A DNA stretch of 64,000 nucleotides from Natronorubrum halophilum (lineage in GTDB: Archaea; Halobacteriota; Halobacteria; Halobacteriales; Natrialbaceae): positions 62,001-126,000 of the forward strand of contig NZ_QQTY01000006.1 of the NCBI RefSeq assembly GCF_003670115.1, read 5' to 3'. Position 1 is the first letter of the stretch; every line of letters begins with the position of its first letter. A program made the position numbers and the translations under genes. This document shows, one piece after another, positions 35,493-44,734 of this stretch. The notes under the pieces are model-generated. The model saw only the letters and a list, made by a program, of their open reading frames with translations, had not been told where the DNA came from and did not search any database.

Positions 35493-36776
35493 TCACACGT
35501 CCCTCTGCCGGGCGCCGGCGCGCTCGGCCACCGCGACCGATTTCGAGAGGATGCGCTCCTCGGTCGAGGGCGCGTATGTCCCCTCCTCGAAAGACTGCCA
35601 CGACTCGTAGCCGCCTTCCGCGAGGATCCGAACCGTCGGCAGGTAGCCGGTGTTGTTCGCGTACGCCGCCACCCAGAGGGGCGACGCCAGCGTCTCCTTC
35701 AGTCGCAGGGCGAACTCCGCGACGACTTCGCCCGACAGCGAGAGGATCGTGAGGTCGGTGCCGAACCCAATCGCCTGGATTGGATACGGGCGGTGGTCGG
35801 TGACCTGCCGCCCCTCTCGAGGCGTCCCATCCTTCATCGGCGTCTCGATCTCGAGAGGGATTTCGTCTGCGACCAGTTTCAGGGGGCCGCGAACCGGCCG
35901 TGGTTCCGTAACGAGCGCGCGTTCGACCGCCGTCACCGCCGTCTGCGCATGGCGGTGGACGAGGTCGCGGGTTCCCTGCGGGTACGCCTTCTGATCGCCG
36001 GCGCAGCCGATGACGAACACGGCCGTTGCGTCCTCGAATGTCTCCTCTAACTCCGCCATCGCGTACCCCGGCCAGTCGCCGTTGACTTCGTTACAGTGGG
36101 CCATCCCGACCGTCGGGTGGCAGGCGTAGCCGAACAGGACGGCCTTCGTCGCACCGTCCGCCGTCTCGGCGGTCAACACCGGCAGGTCGTGGTCGACTGG
36201 CCCGTCCGGGTGCGGATCGAAGCCGATGCCGTCCTCGGTCGGCCGCCGTCGGTTCATCGCGATGGCGCACGACGCGGAATACTGCGACAGCGATGCGGGC
36301 TCGAGGTCGTCGAGCGCGTCGCCGATGACCTCGAGCAGCACACCGTCGACGTACTCGCGGTAGGCGGCGACAAGGTCTTCGTCGCGGTCGATCCCCTTGT
36401 CGAGCCCCTTGGCGTGGACGTCGTAGTCCGGGCCGTAGTGGGTGTGACTCGGCGTGATGAACAGCGCCTCGGGTTCGAGCTCCCACCGCTTCGCACACTC
36501 CTCTTCGAGGTGGGCGCGCTGGGTCTCGAACACGAACAGCAGTTCGAACGAGAGGACGACGAGTTGTCGGCCCGTGCGGTCCTCGAGCGCGACGGCGCGT
36601 GCGTAGATGTCGTGCTCGACGCCCTCCATCGTCCCCTCGCGGGCGCCGAATCCGATGAGTCGATGGGACTCGTCGGGATCCGGAGTGATCGGTGCCTTCG
36701 CCGTGCCTACCCGCCACTCGGCGGTCACGTCTCCCTCGGTCTCGCGGCCGTGTTGCCAGTCTCGATTGGATCCCAT
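35493..36776 (-). CDS. neutral/alkaline ceramidase-family amidohydrolase
   Basis: 427 residues, containing only the N-terminal catalytic domain of the family and no signal peptide. Motifs: DIYARAVALEDRTGRQLVVL, SHTHYGPDYDVH (zinc ligand His), YACHPTVGMAHCNEVNGDWP (second His and its partner) and VFVIGCAGDQKAYPQG. Known members hydrolyse the amide bond of ceramide outside the cell. Here the enzyme is cytoplasmic and shorter, so it more likely cleaves an N-acyl or similar amide of an imported compound. It pairs with the paralogue at 38381. Confidence 0.82.
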   Translation of the reverse strand: MGSNRDWQHGRETEGDVTAEWRVGTAKAPITPDPDESHRLIGFGAREGTMEGVEHDIYARAVALEDRTGRQLVVLSFELLFVFETQRAHLEEECAKRWELEPEALFITPSHTHYGPDYDVHAKGLDKGIDRDEDLVAAYREYVDGVLLEVIGDALDDLEPASLSQYSASCAIAMNRRRPTEDGIGFDPHPDGPVDHDLPVLTAETADGATKAVLFGYACHPTVGMAHCNEVNGDWPGYAMAELEETFEDATAVFVIGCAGDQKAYPQGTRDLVHRHAQTAVTAVERALVTEPRPVRGPLKLVADEIPLEIETPMKDGTPREGRQVTDHRPYPIQAIGFGTDLTILSLSGEVVAEFALRLKETLASPLWVAAYANNTGYLPTVRILAEGGYESWQSFEEGTYAPSTEERILSKSVAVAERAGARQRDV

Positions 36777-36844
36777 GAGTGTGTTTCTGTAGCTACTCGC
36801 GGTACTACCTATAGGTTTTGCGCCGGGCCGATGTCGATCCCGAT

Positions 36845-38218
36845 CTACTCGCTCGACTCCTCGTCACCGGTTCGCTCCCGCAGCGTCGCGCCGACGGGGT
36901 CGCCCTCGAGTCGCTGCTCGACCTTGCCGGCCTCGAGCGCGTCCCGGACGACGGTGAGACACTCGTGGTAGACGTCCAGCACGATCTCGACGTCCTCGTC
37001 GGTGTGGCTGTAGGTGGGAATGTGGGCGCCGGTGTAGAGCACACCCCGTCTGTGGGCCTCCTGCATGAACAGGCTCCGCAGGAGTTGCCCCGCGGAGTCG
37101 TCCCCCGTCGACGACCCGATCCGCACGTCGTCGCTGAAGTCGATCGCGAACCGCGGCGGGAAACCGTTCGCTCGGGTTACGTCCCCCAGCTCGAGTTCGG
37201 CGGCGAGTTCGTTGTAGCCGTTCATGAGCGTCTCCCCCTGCCGGAAGATGTGTCCGTGGACGTCCTCCTCGCGCTGGACGGTGATCGTCGCCTTGGCGGC
37301 CGCGAGCGAGACCGCGTCGCCGGCGTAGGTCATCGAGTAGAAGAAATCGTCGTCGTCGATGGTCTCCATCACCTCCCGCGTGCCGGCCAGCGCTGATATC
37401 GGGAACCCGTTGGCCATCGCCTTCGCAAAACACGCCAGGTCGGGCGTGACGCCGAAGTACTCCTGGGCGCCACCGATCGCGAACCGGAACCCGGTCAGCA
37501 CCTCGTCGAACACCAGCACCGCCCCCTCGCGATCGGCGAGGTCGCGGAGGTCCTCGAGGAAACCGTCTTCGGACTCCTCTAGGTTCACTGGTGTCGTCAC
37601 GATCGCGGCGACGTCGTCGGGGTGGTCCTCGAAGATCCGCTCGACGCTCTCGAGGTCGTTGTACGCGAACGACTCGGTGTAGTCGCCGACGACGTCGGGG
37701 ATGCCGCGGTTGAGGTCCTCGTTCGCCCCCATCCAGACGTCGGGCCAGCCGTGGTAGCCCTGAGTCGCAATCACGTTGCGGCCGGTGTGCGCCCGGGCGA
37801 CCTTCGCGGCGAGCGCCGTCACGTCGTTGCCACTCTTCGCGAACTTCACCATCTCGGCGCAGGGGACGACCTCGGTGAACAGCTCCGCGACCTCCACATG
37901 CAACGGGTGCTCCATCGTGTACATCGTGCCGTCCTCGAGTTGCCTCGAGACGGCCTCGGTCACGGCAGGATAGTTGTGTCCGAGCAGTACCGGCCCGAGC
38001 GCGGCGTTGCAGTCGACGTACTCGTTGCCGTCCGGATCCCATAGCCGGCTTCCCTGTGCGCGTTCGATGTGGGTCGGCGAGACACCCTGGACGAACTGCG
38101 ACGGCCGCTTGCTGTTCGTCTGGGAACACCCCGGTACAACGTTCGCTGCTCGTTCGATCAGTTCTCGCGATCGACGTGTCGATCGACTACTCGAGGCTAA
38201 CGGTGAACCGCTGGACAT
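36845..38218 (-). CDS. class III PLP aminotransferase (glutamate-1-semialdehyde aminomutase-like)
   Basis: 457 residues. The PLP Lys is in CFAKAMANGFPISAL (about residue 266) and the Asp that contacts the pyridine N is in VLVFDEVLTG (about 238). Further family boxes are SGNDVTALAAKVARAHTGR and GYHGWPD. I chose the ATG at 38218 (MSSG), since the upstream extension has no homology. In a catabolic setting this enzyme may move an amino group off an amino-sugar-derived keto acid. It stands between two ceramidase-like genes. Confidence 0.88.
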   Translation of the reverse strand: MSSGSPLASSSRSTRRSRELIERAANVVPGCSQTNSKRPSQFVQGVSPTHIERAQGSRLWDPDGNEYVDCNAALGPVLLGHNYPAVTEAVSRQLEDGTMYTMEHPLHVEVAELFTEVVPCAEMVKFAKSGNDVTALAAKVARAHTGRNVIATQGYHGWPDVWMGANEDLNRGIPDVVGDYTESFAYNDLESVERIFEDHPDDVAAIVTTPVNLEESEDGFLEDLRDLADREGAVLVFDEVLTGFRFAIGGAQEYFGVTPDLACFAKAMANGFPISALAGTREVMETIDDDDFFYSMTYAGDAVSLAAAKATITVQREEDVHGHIFRQGETLMNGYNELAAELELGDVTRANGFPPRFAIDFSDDVRIGSSTGDDSAGQLLRSLFMQEAHRRGVLYTGAHIPTYSHTDEDVEIVLDVYHECLTVVRDALEAGKVEQRLEGDPVGATLRERTGDEESSE

Positions 38219-38341
38219 TAGGACGCAACTCACTCTCACCGCTGATAAGTTCTTCGCTAACGTCCCTCATGGACGGATGACCGTCGGCGAACACTCGGTC
38301 TCACGATAAAGTTAAGCGATGGGCAGACCAGAGTGAGTCGC

Positions 38342-38380
38342 ATGGAGTTGGCCACCGATTTCGGACGGGAGGTTGTGTAA
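38342..38380 (+). CDS. 12-residue leader ORF ahead of the second ceramidase-like gene
   Basis: An ATG at 38342 starts a 12-codon frame (MELATDFGREVV) whose TAA at 38378-38380 touches the next ATG at 38381. The ribosome site GGAGG lies inside it (38370-38374) and a TATA-like ATAAAGTTAA (38306-38315) stands about 30 bases before it, so transcription may begin at the mini-ORF. It may couple initiation on the downstream gene. Confidence 0.35.
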   Translation: MELATDFGREVV

Positions 38381-39787
38381 ATGCTGCCTCACGAAGCGCG
38401 ACTGCGCGCGGGAACCGCTACGGCGGACGTCACGCCGGACGACCCCGTCGTGATGAGCGGCTACGGCGCCCGCGACGGCCGCTCGACGGGCGTCAACGAT
38501 CCGCTGTTCGCGTCGGCGCTCGTCCTCGACGACGGACACACGACGGTCGGCGTCGCCTCGGTCGACGTCCTGAACGTCTCCCGGGAACTCACGCGGGCGG
38601 TGACCGACTCGCTGGCCGCCGAGGGCGTCGACCTCGAGACGGTCGTCCTCGCGGCGACCCACACCCACGCCGGACCCTACGTTCCGGCGCGAGCGCTCGA
38701 CGTCAGCCCGCCGCTGCGAGCGACCGAGGACGTCTCCGAGGTCGTCGCGTCCCTCGAGCGCGGGATCGTCAACATATTTGATCGCGCGTACGAGCGCGTA
38801 GAGCCGGCACGAATCCGCGTCGGTCACGCGTCGGAGCGCGAGACGCTGGTGAACCGCCGCGCCGGCGGCGGCGTGAGCGGGAACGTTCGCATGCCGGCCG
38901 GCCCGATCGATCCACGGGTGACGGCGCTGCTCGTCGAGACCGAGTCGGGGGCTGAGACCGTCGTCTACAACGTCGCGTGCCATCCGGTGTGTACGACGGC
39001 CGAGGAGACGCTGCTGTCGGCCGACTGGCCCAGCGCCGCGCGAGCGCGGATCGAAGCCGAGCGCGACGGTGCGACGGTCCTCTTTTGCAACGGCGCGGCC
39101 GGGGACATCAATCCGGCCGGTCTGGACGAGCACCGCTCGGGGTCGGCCGTCTACGACTGCATGGACCGCGTCGGCTCGCGGATCGGCAACGCGGTGTGCC
39201 GGGCGCTCGAGGACGCTGAATCGGGCGACGCCTCGACGCTGCGCCGGGCGCCGATCTGCGTCGACGAGACCGACCTTCGACTGCCCGTCAAGCGGACGCC
39301 GGCTCTCGAGACGATCCGGGCGCGGATCGACGACCTCGACGCGCAACTCACGACCCTCGAACGGGCCGGCGACGAGGTCGGTCACGAGAACGTGTGGCGG
39401 GACCGCCAGTACGCAGAAGAGCTGCTGGCGATCGCCCGGTGGGACGCGCGATTCCTCCCGGCGAAACTCACCTTCGTTGAGATCGGTCCTATCGGCCTGC
39501 TGGGGATGCCCGGCGAGATGCATGCGCGCCACGGGCTCCGCCTCAGGGAGCGGGCGCGCGTCCCGTCGCTCCTCCCAGTGGGCTACGCCAACGGCTACGT
39601 CGGCTACGTGCCGACGCTCGACGATCTCGAGAACGGCGGTTACGAGGTTCGAACGATGAAGATCGCGCCCGACGCGATCGTCGAGTTCCGCGACTGTGCG
39701 CTCGAACTCGTCGGCGGACTCGAGCCGCACCGACCTGGAACGGTGCCGAACTCCGAACGACAAAACAGCTATAGGGATCGTGCGTGA
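38381..39787 (+). CDS. neutral/alkaline ceramidase-family amidohydrolase, second copy
   Basis: 468 residues, no signal peptide. Motifs match the first copy: RAGTATADVTPDDPVVMSGY, the zinc box ATHTHAGPYVP, NVACHPVCTTAEETLLSADW, and NGAAGDINPAG. It shares about the same length and domain order with the gene at 35493, but sequence differs enough that both were probably kept for different substrates. The start is fixed by the adjacent mini-ORF stop and by GGAGG 7 bases upstream. It is divergent from the aminotransferase. Confidence 0.82.
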   Translation: MLPHEARLRAGTATADVTPDDPVVMSGYGARDGRSTGVNDPLFASALVLDDGHTTVGVASVDVLNVSRELTRAVTDSLAAEGVDLETVVLAATHTHAGPYVPARALDVSPPLRATEDVSEVVASLERGIVNIFDRAYERVEPARIRVGHASERETLVNRRAGGGVSGNVRMPAGPIDPRVTALLVETESGAETVVYNVACHPVCTTAEETLLSADWPSAARARIEAERDGATVLFCNGAAGDINPAGLDEHRSGSAVYDCMDRVGSRIGNAVCRALEDAESGDASTLRRAPICVDETDLRLPVKRTPALETIRARIDDLDAQLTTLERAGDEVGHENVWRDRQYAEELLAIARWDARFLPAKLTFVEIGPIGLLGMPGEMHARHGLRLRERARVPSLLPVGYANGYVGYVPTLDDLENGGYEVRTMKIAPDAIVEFRDCALELVGGLEPHRPGTVPNSERQNSYRDRA

Positions 39788-39913
39788 TCACCACACGTGG
39801 ACCGTTCGCACACCGACTCCGCACCGGTTCGGACTGCGAGGTATCGCGTCCGTACCGCGACCGTCACGAGCAGGTCGCCGTCTGCGAGCGAACGACCGTG
39901 AGAACACGATGAT

Positions 39914-40459
39914 ATGACATCGGACGACTCGGGCGAAACGACGGATTCGGAGCCGCTCGTCACCGCGGCGGGCGTGCGAGCCGCCGCCGACCGACTCGAC
40001 GACAGCCGGTCGCTCAGCCGAGGGCGACGACGCAGAGTTCGTCCACGCCTTCGACGATCCGGGGATCGTCGCGGGCCAAGGGACGATCGCGCTCGAGATC
40101 GGCAGCGGACTGATCGGCGATCACGTCGATATCGAGGGCGAAACCGCGGTGGCGGTGCTCTCCGGGGGCAACCTCGACCTGACGATGCTCGACACCCTGC
40201 TGACCTACGAACTCACCGCGCGGAGCCAGCACATCTGACTCGAGGTGCGCATCGACGACGGACCGGAAAGATGGCGGAACTTTCGGGGATCATCGCGGGT
40301 CGCGGGGACAACATCCAGACGGTCGAACACGTGCGATCGGACGACCGGCTTGACGTCGGCGAGGCGCTCCTGACGTTCCTCGACGAGACCAGCGGCGGGG
40401 CCACGCCGAGGCGGTCCGCGAGGCGATCGCTGACCACGAGTACGCCGTACAGCGAGTGA
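39914..40459 (+). pseudogene. threonine ammonia-lyase, internally deleted
   Basis: Fragments in two frames line up with a PLP threonine/serine dehydratase. The N-terminus is VTAAGVRAAADRLDDSRSLS; the mid-late part is AFDDPGIVAGQGTIALEIGS and ETAVAVLSGGNLDLTML. A C-terminal ACT-like segment reads KMAELSGIIAGRGDNIQTVE. About 130 central residues, including the PLP Lys, are absent, and a TGA and frameshifts split the rest. The active enzyme would be fed by RidA, and a RidA gene is present at 52552. Confidence 0.72.
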
Positions 40460-40470
40460 ACTAGGACACT

Positions 40471-41475
40471 ATGACAACGAATCCAACCATCGTCTTCACC
40501 GACGTCGAAACGGTAACGATCGAAGAACACCCGGTTCCCGAGCCGGACCCCGACGAAGTCGTTATTCGGACCGACCGCACGCTAGTGAGTACTGGAACGG
40601 AACTCACTATCCTCTCGGGCGACGTCCCGCCGGGGTCCGCCTGGGACGACCACATCGAGTACCCGTTCACGCCCGGCTACAACAACGTGGGAACGGTCAC
40701 GGCCGTCGGCGAGTCGGTCGACGATCTCGCCGAGGGGGACCGCGTCGCCACGTACGGCTCGCACGCGAAATACGTCGTTGCGAGCGCCGAGGGATGCCGA
40801 CCGATCCCGGATGGCGTGAGCGACGACGAGGCGACGTTCTTCACCATTGCCGAGATCGTGATGAACGGCATTCGCCGGAGCGACCTCGTGTGGGGCGAGA
40901 CCGCGGTCGTCTACGGACTCGGCCTGCTGGGACAGCTCACAGCCCAACTTTGTCACGCCGCCGGCGCCCGACCCGTGGTTGCGGCCGACGTCGCGGACTT
41001 GAGGCTCGGCTACCTGCCCGAGCGGCCGGGACTCACGGCTGCGAACCCGATCGACGACGACGTTCCAGCGGTCGTCCGAGTGGCCGCCGGCGATCGGCTA
41101 GCCGACGTTGTCTTCGAGGTGACCGGCAACCCAGATGTGATCACCGACGAACTCGAGTCGCTCCGAGAGCAGGGCCGGTTCGTCGTCCTCAGCAGCCCGC
41201 GCGGGGAGACCGCGTTCGACTTCCATGACCACTGCAACTCGCCGAGTTACACCCTTGTCGGGGCGCACAACTCGTCGCACCCGTCGGTTGCGACGCCGGC
41301 GAACCCGTGGACGCAGCACCGACACGCCGAACTGTTCTTCAACCTCGTCGCCGAGGGTACCCTCGAGGTCGCCTCGCTCGTCAGCCACCGTGAGTCGTAC
41401 GCGGCGGCTCCGGGGCTGTACGACGACCTGCTCGCCGATCGAACCGAGGCGATGGGCGTCGTCCTCGAATGGTAG
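40471..41475 (+). CDS. zinc-independent MDR dehydrogenase
   Basis: 334 residues of medium-chain dehydrogenase/reductase. The Rossmann box is VVYGLGLLGQLTAQLCHAAG near residue 150. The catalytic-zinc Cys is missing (STGTELT where zinc enzymes have CGTD), the GHE box reads GYNNVG, and no four-Cys structural zinc loop is present, so it probably works without metal. Candidates are sugar or polyol oxidation with NAD(P). The start ATG lies 11 bases after the dehydratase relic. It converges with the oxidoreductase pair at 41492-43461. Confidence 0.75.
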   Translation: MTTNPTIVFTDVETVTIEEHPVPEPDPDEVVIRTDRTLVSTGTELTILSGDVPPGSAWDDHIEYPFTPGYNNVGTVTAVGESVDDLAEGDRVATYGSHAKYVVASAEGCRPIPDGVSDDEATFFTIAEIVMNGIRRSDLVWGETAVVYGLGLLGQLTAQLCHAAGARPVVAADVADLRLGYLPERPGLTAANPIDDDVPAVVRVAAGDRLADVVFEVTGNPDVITDELESLREQGRFVVLSSPRGETAFDFHDHCNSPSYTLVGAHNSSHPSVATPANPWTQHRHAELFFNLVAEGTLEVASLVSHRESYAAAPGLYDDLLADRTEAMGVVLEW

Positions 41476-41491
41476 CGAAAAACGCGTTTTT

Positions 41492-42487
41492 TCAGTACGC
41501 CACGTCTACGGGTTCGCCGCGCTCGGCGGACTCGTAGGCCGCCTCGACGACGGCGACGGCGGCGACGCCCTCGGCGCCGGTCGTCTCGGGCGCGCGGTCG
41601 GCGCGGATCGCCTCGACGAAGTCTGCCACGAGTCCAGCGTTCGGATCGCTGCCCCAGTACAGCGACTGGATCCCGTCACTCTCGTCACTGTCGTCCGTGT
41701 GGGTGAGTTTCTGCGCGAAGCAGTCGACGTCGACCGTTGCATCGGTGCCGACGAGGCTCACGGTCGCGTCGCCCCAGAAGTCCCACTCGTCGGGTCGGCT
41801 CCACGAGCCGTCGAGCGAGAACTGCGTCCCGTCCTCGAGGGTCATCGAGAGCACGTTGACGTCCTCGACCGAAATGTCGTGGAACCGCGTGCCCGTCTCG
41901 GCGTACACCTCGGCGACGCGGTCGCCGGTCAGCCAGTGGACGAGGTCGACGATGTGGACCGTATGGTCCATCACGGCCCCGCCGCCCGTGGCGTCGGGAT
42001 CGACGAACCAGCCGCCGGGCAGCTGTCCTCGATTCGTGCCGCTGATCGCCCGCAGCGAACCGATCGTCCCGTCCTCGAGGGCCGCCTTCGCCCGCCTGGC
42101 CGGGAGACTGAACCGAAGCGGCATGGCGACCCCCAGGTGGACGTCCGCGTCCCGGCATGTGTCGACGATGGCTCGAGCGTCCTCGGCTGCCGGCGAGAGC
42201 GGCTTTTCGGAGAGGACGTCGACCCCGGTGGCGCTCGCTCGCTCGATCCAGTTGCGGTGGCGGACGTTCGTCGAGCAGACGACGACACCGTCGGCGCGCT
42301 CGAGCAGCGACTCGGCGTCGAGGAAGTCGGTCCCGTGCGTCTCGGCGAACTCCCGACCGCGGTCGTCGTACTCGTCCACCACGCCGACGAGTTCGGCGCC
42401 GTCGAGCGAACGGAGGACCGACGCGTAGGCGCCCGCGTGCAGGTGTGCGGCCGACAACATGCCGACGCGGACCGGATCGGCGCTCAT
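41492..42487 (-). CDS. Gfo/Idh/MocA-family oxidoreductase
   Basis: 331 residues. Rossmann start VGMLSAAHLHAGAYASVLRS (atypical glycines), the catalytic box DVLSEKPLSPAAED near residue 95, and the C-terminal GGGAVMDHTVHIVDLVHWL near 170, typical of the family. It oxidises a sugar or inositol hydroxyl, or a related amino-sugar, with NAD. It is the downstream member of a pair; its ATG overlaps the stop of the upstream gene by four bases. Confidence 0.9.
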   Translation of the reverse strand: MSADPVRVGMLSAAHLHAGAYASVLRSLDGAELVGVVDEYDDRGREFAETHGTDFLDAESLLERADGVVVCSTNVRHRNWIERASATGVDVLSEKPLSPAAEDARAIVDTCRDADVHLGVAMPLRFSLPARRAKAALEDGTIGSLRAISGTNRGQLPGGWFVDPDATGGGAVMDHTVHIVDLVHWLTGDRVAEVYAETGTRFHDISVEDVNVLSMTLEDGTQFSLDGSWSRPDEWDFWGDATVSLVGTDATVDVDCFAQKLTHTDDSDESDGIQSLYWGSDPNAGLVADFVEAIRADRAPETTGAEGVAAVAVVEAAYESAERGEPVDVAY

Positions 42488-43461
42488 GCGCGCACCTCCT
42501 CAACCTCGACGGGTCGCCCCTCGGCCGCAGATCGGAGCGCCGCCAGCGAGACTCGCAACGCCTCGACCGCGTCCTCGGCGGTCACGGGCGGCGAGTCACC
42601 CGTTCGTCGGCTCTCGAGGAACGCCTCGAGCTGGCGCTGGTAGCCGTCCGCGGCGAGCGGACTCTCCGCGTCCGTCCCCGCCGCCGTCCGCGTCGTGACG
42701 GCCGGTTCGTCCCCGTCGAACTCGACGAGGCCGTCGTCGCCGGCCAGTTCGAACGAGTGCTCGAGGCCGTGGTCCGGCGGGAGCCCCCACGACGCCTCGA
42801 CGTAGCCGACGGCGCCGTCGGCGAATCGGACCGTCGCGTGGGCCTGCTCGCCGCGGTCCCACGTCGTCCGGCGCGCGAAGACGCGATCGATGTCGCCGAC
42901 GACCCACCGGAGATAGTCGAAGTCGTGGATCGCGAGATCGAGCAGGACGCCGCCGCTGCTGTCGCGGTCGGCGTACCAGTTCTCGTGTCCCCACGCGGGA
43001 AATTCCGAGAGCCGGCGCGCTCTGGCGACGCCGGGGTCGCCGATCCCGCCGTCTCGAACGAGGTCTCGAATCCGGGCGTACTGCGGAAAGAACCGGAGGA
43101 CGTGGCCGACCATGAACATCACGTCAGCTTCGGCGACGACATCCGTGATCGCGCGCGCGTCGGCGAGCGATCCGGCGATCGGTTTCTCGCAGAATACGTC
43201 GAGACCGCGTTCGACGGCCGCTTCGACCATCGGTCGGTGCGTTGGCGTCGGCGAACAGACGTCGATTGCGTCGACGTTCGCCTCGTCCATCATCGTCTCC
43301 GCCGAGCGGTAGGTCGTCGCCTCGAGGCCCGCGCGTTCGACGAACTCGTCGGCCGTGTTCGGCGAGGCGACCGCCGCGACGGTCGCGTCGTCGATTTCGG
43401 CGTAGGCGTCTACGTGCATCTGTGACATGAAGCCGCTGCCGATCAACCCAATGCGTACCAT
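42484..43461 (-). CDS. Gfo/Idh/MocA-family oxidoreductase
   Basis: 325 residues. Classical NAD loop IGLIGSGFMSQMHVDAY, the catalytic box DVFCEKPIAGSLADAR near residue 95 and a C-terminal SSGGVLLDLAIHDFDYLRW. ATGA overlap with the downstream family member means the two act together, perhaps as a 3-dehydro then 5-dehydro step or as a heteromer. No zinc or Fe-S motifs. The 88 bases between it and the Yip1-family gene hold no other gene. Confidence 0.9.
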   Translation of the reverse strand: MVRIGLIGSGFMSQMHVDAYAEIDDATVAAVASPNTADEFVERAGLEATTYRSAETMMDEANVDAIDVCSPTPTHRPMVEAAVERGLDVFCEKPIAGSLADARAITDVVAEADVMFMVGHVLRFFPQYARIRDLVRDGGIGDPGVARARRLSEFPAWGHENWYADRDSSGGVLLDLAIHDFDYLRWVVGDIDRVFARRTTWDRGEQAHATVRFADGAVGYVEASWGLPPDHGLEHSFELAGDDGLVEFDGDEPAVTTRTAAGTDAESPLAADGYQRQLEAFLESRRTGDSPPVTAEDAVEALRVSLAALRSAAEGRPVEVEEVRA

Positions 43462-43549
43462 GACAGGCCCATCGGAGAGGCGGAATAAAACGTTGCCGCC
43501 GGTTCGGAGGACGGGGACCGGATGAGGTGCGTGCGATCGCGAGCGACGA

Positions 43550-44179
43550 CTACACCAGCGGCAGGACGAGCCACCCGAGGCAGACGACGACCGGAAGCGC
43601 GCTGACGGTCATTGCCTGGCGCGTCGTGAGGTCGCTCAGGTGCGTGGCGACCAGGGTCCAGACGTAGCCGCTGCAGAGTACGAACAGCGCCGCGATGATC
43701 GTTCCGGCGATGACGACCGGGTGGCCGGCCACCGCATCGACGTAGGCCTGGTACGCCTCGTACTCGAACTGGAATGCGGAGAAGTGTGGCTCCGGCGGGG
43801 CGTCCACACTTTGTAACGCGTAAAGGCGCGTGCCGCTCGAGACGGCGCCGGCCGCGATCAGCGGGGCCAGCCCCCAGCCGACGAGCCGAAAGAGGAGTTC
43901 GATCTGAAAGTAGCCGTCGTAGACTCGAGCGCCGAAGTAGATGGCGACGGTCGCGAGCCCCCAGATGAGGAAGGGAACCGCTAGGGAGACGCCGGTCAAC
44001 ACCATAACCGGGCCGGACACGCGGGAGAACTCGGGACCGAGGACGGAGGAGACGCCGATGTGCTGGAGGCCGAAGATGACGCCAACGACGATGGCGATGA
44101 TGCTCTGGGTCTGAATCCCCGGATACTTCGATTGACGCGCGACGAACGCGTGCGGATTGCTTACTAGTCTCGCGATCAT
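43550..44179 (-). CDS. Yip1-family membrane protein
   Basis: 209 residues with five predicted membrane segments (for example IIAIVVGVIFGLQHIGV, LIWGLATVAIYFGARVY, VIAGTIIAALFVLCSGYVW, LPVVVCLGWLVLPLV). I chose ATG 44179 over upstream frame extensions, which are Arg- and Thr-rich without homology. The Yip1 domain is common in haloarchaea and has no known role. It faces left, away from the transporter operon. Confidence 0.7.
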   Translation of the reverse strand: MIARLVSNPHAFVARQSKYPGIQTQSIIAIVVGVIFGLQHIGVSSVLGPEFSRVSGPVMVLTGVSLAVPFLIWGLATVAIYFGARVYDGYFQIELLFRLVGWGLAPLIAAGAVSSGTRLYALQSVDAPPEPHFSAFQFEYEAYQAYVDAVAGHPVVIAGTIIAALFVLCSGYVWTLVATHLSDLTTRQAMTVSALPVVVCLGWLVLPLV

Positions 44180-44345
44180 GCCTCTACTTCCCCAATCCAA
44201 CCTCCTATACGTTGTGGTTTGTATCCTGATCGCTACGCTGTGTAATATACGTCGAACGCGGTGGTCCTCGTCCGTTGCCCGCGAAAGGCGACGTCTCGAG
44301 TCGACCGGCAAAACGATTATGGGGGTCCGAATATATGATACGAGT

Positions 44346-44591
44346 ATGCATCCCACAGTCCGTGCCGAGCGGAACTCCACTGTCGCCTCCGTGAGGGGGG
44401 TGGTCGCCGAGTACGCGATCCTGGTCTGTCCACTCCTCTTCGGCGCCCTGCTCATCGCACTCGCCCTCGCGCTCGACTTGCTCGGTAAAGGCGTCGAAGC
44501 GGGCGTGACGGGTGCGATGGGTGTCATCATCGGTGCGATCGCCGTCGTCGTCTACGCAACCCTCTGGCTGCTGGGGCGGTATGGTCACTGA
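44346..44591 (+). CDS. small two-span membrane protein
   Basis: 81 residues with two hydrophobic spans (YAILVCPLLFGALLIALALA and VIIGAIAVVVYATLWLLG). The ATG at 44346 sits in a favourable spot behind TATGATACGAG; no named family. It ends 143 bases before the solute-binding protein and may be unrelated. Confidence 0.55.
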   Translation: MHPTVRAERNSTVASVRGVVAEYAILVCPLLFGALLIALALALDLLGKGVEAGVTGAMGVIIGAIAVVVYATLWLLGRYGH

Positions 44592-44698
44592 GCACTGAGC
44601 CAGAATTCGAACGTGCGTCCCGAAGAATCAGTATAAACTGAAAGTTCGTCACTCGATCTGCAAATTCGGAGAACACATGTCTGATAAAAACCGAAGTT

Positions 44699-44705
44699 TT
44701 TAATA
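44699..44705 (+). promoter_or_regulatory. TATA box of the ABC importer operon
   Basis: TTTAATA in AAGTTTTTAATATCGC, about 32 bases before the ATG at 44735, giving a near-leaderless start. Upstream 44592-44690 has no further gene. Confidence 0.5.
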
Positions 44706-44734
44706 TCGCTTATTGGCACCTGTAGACTGATACC

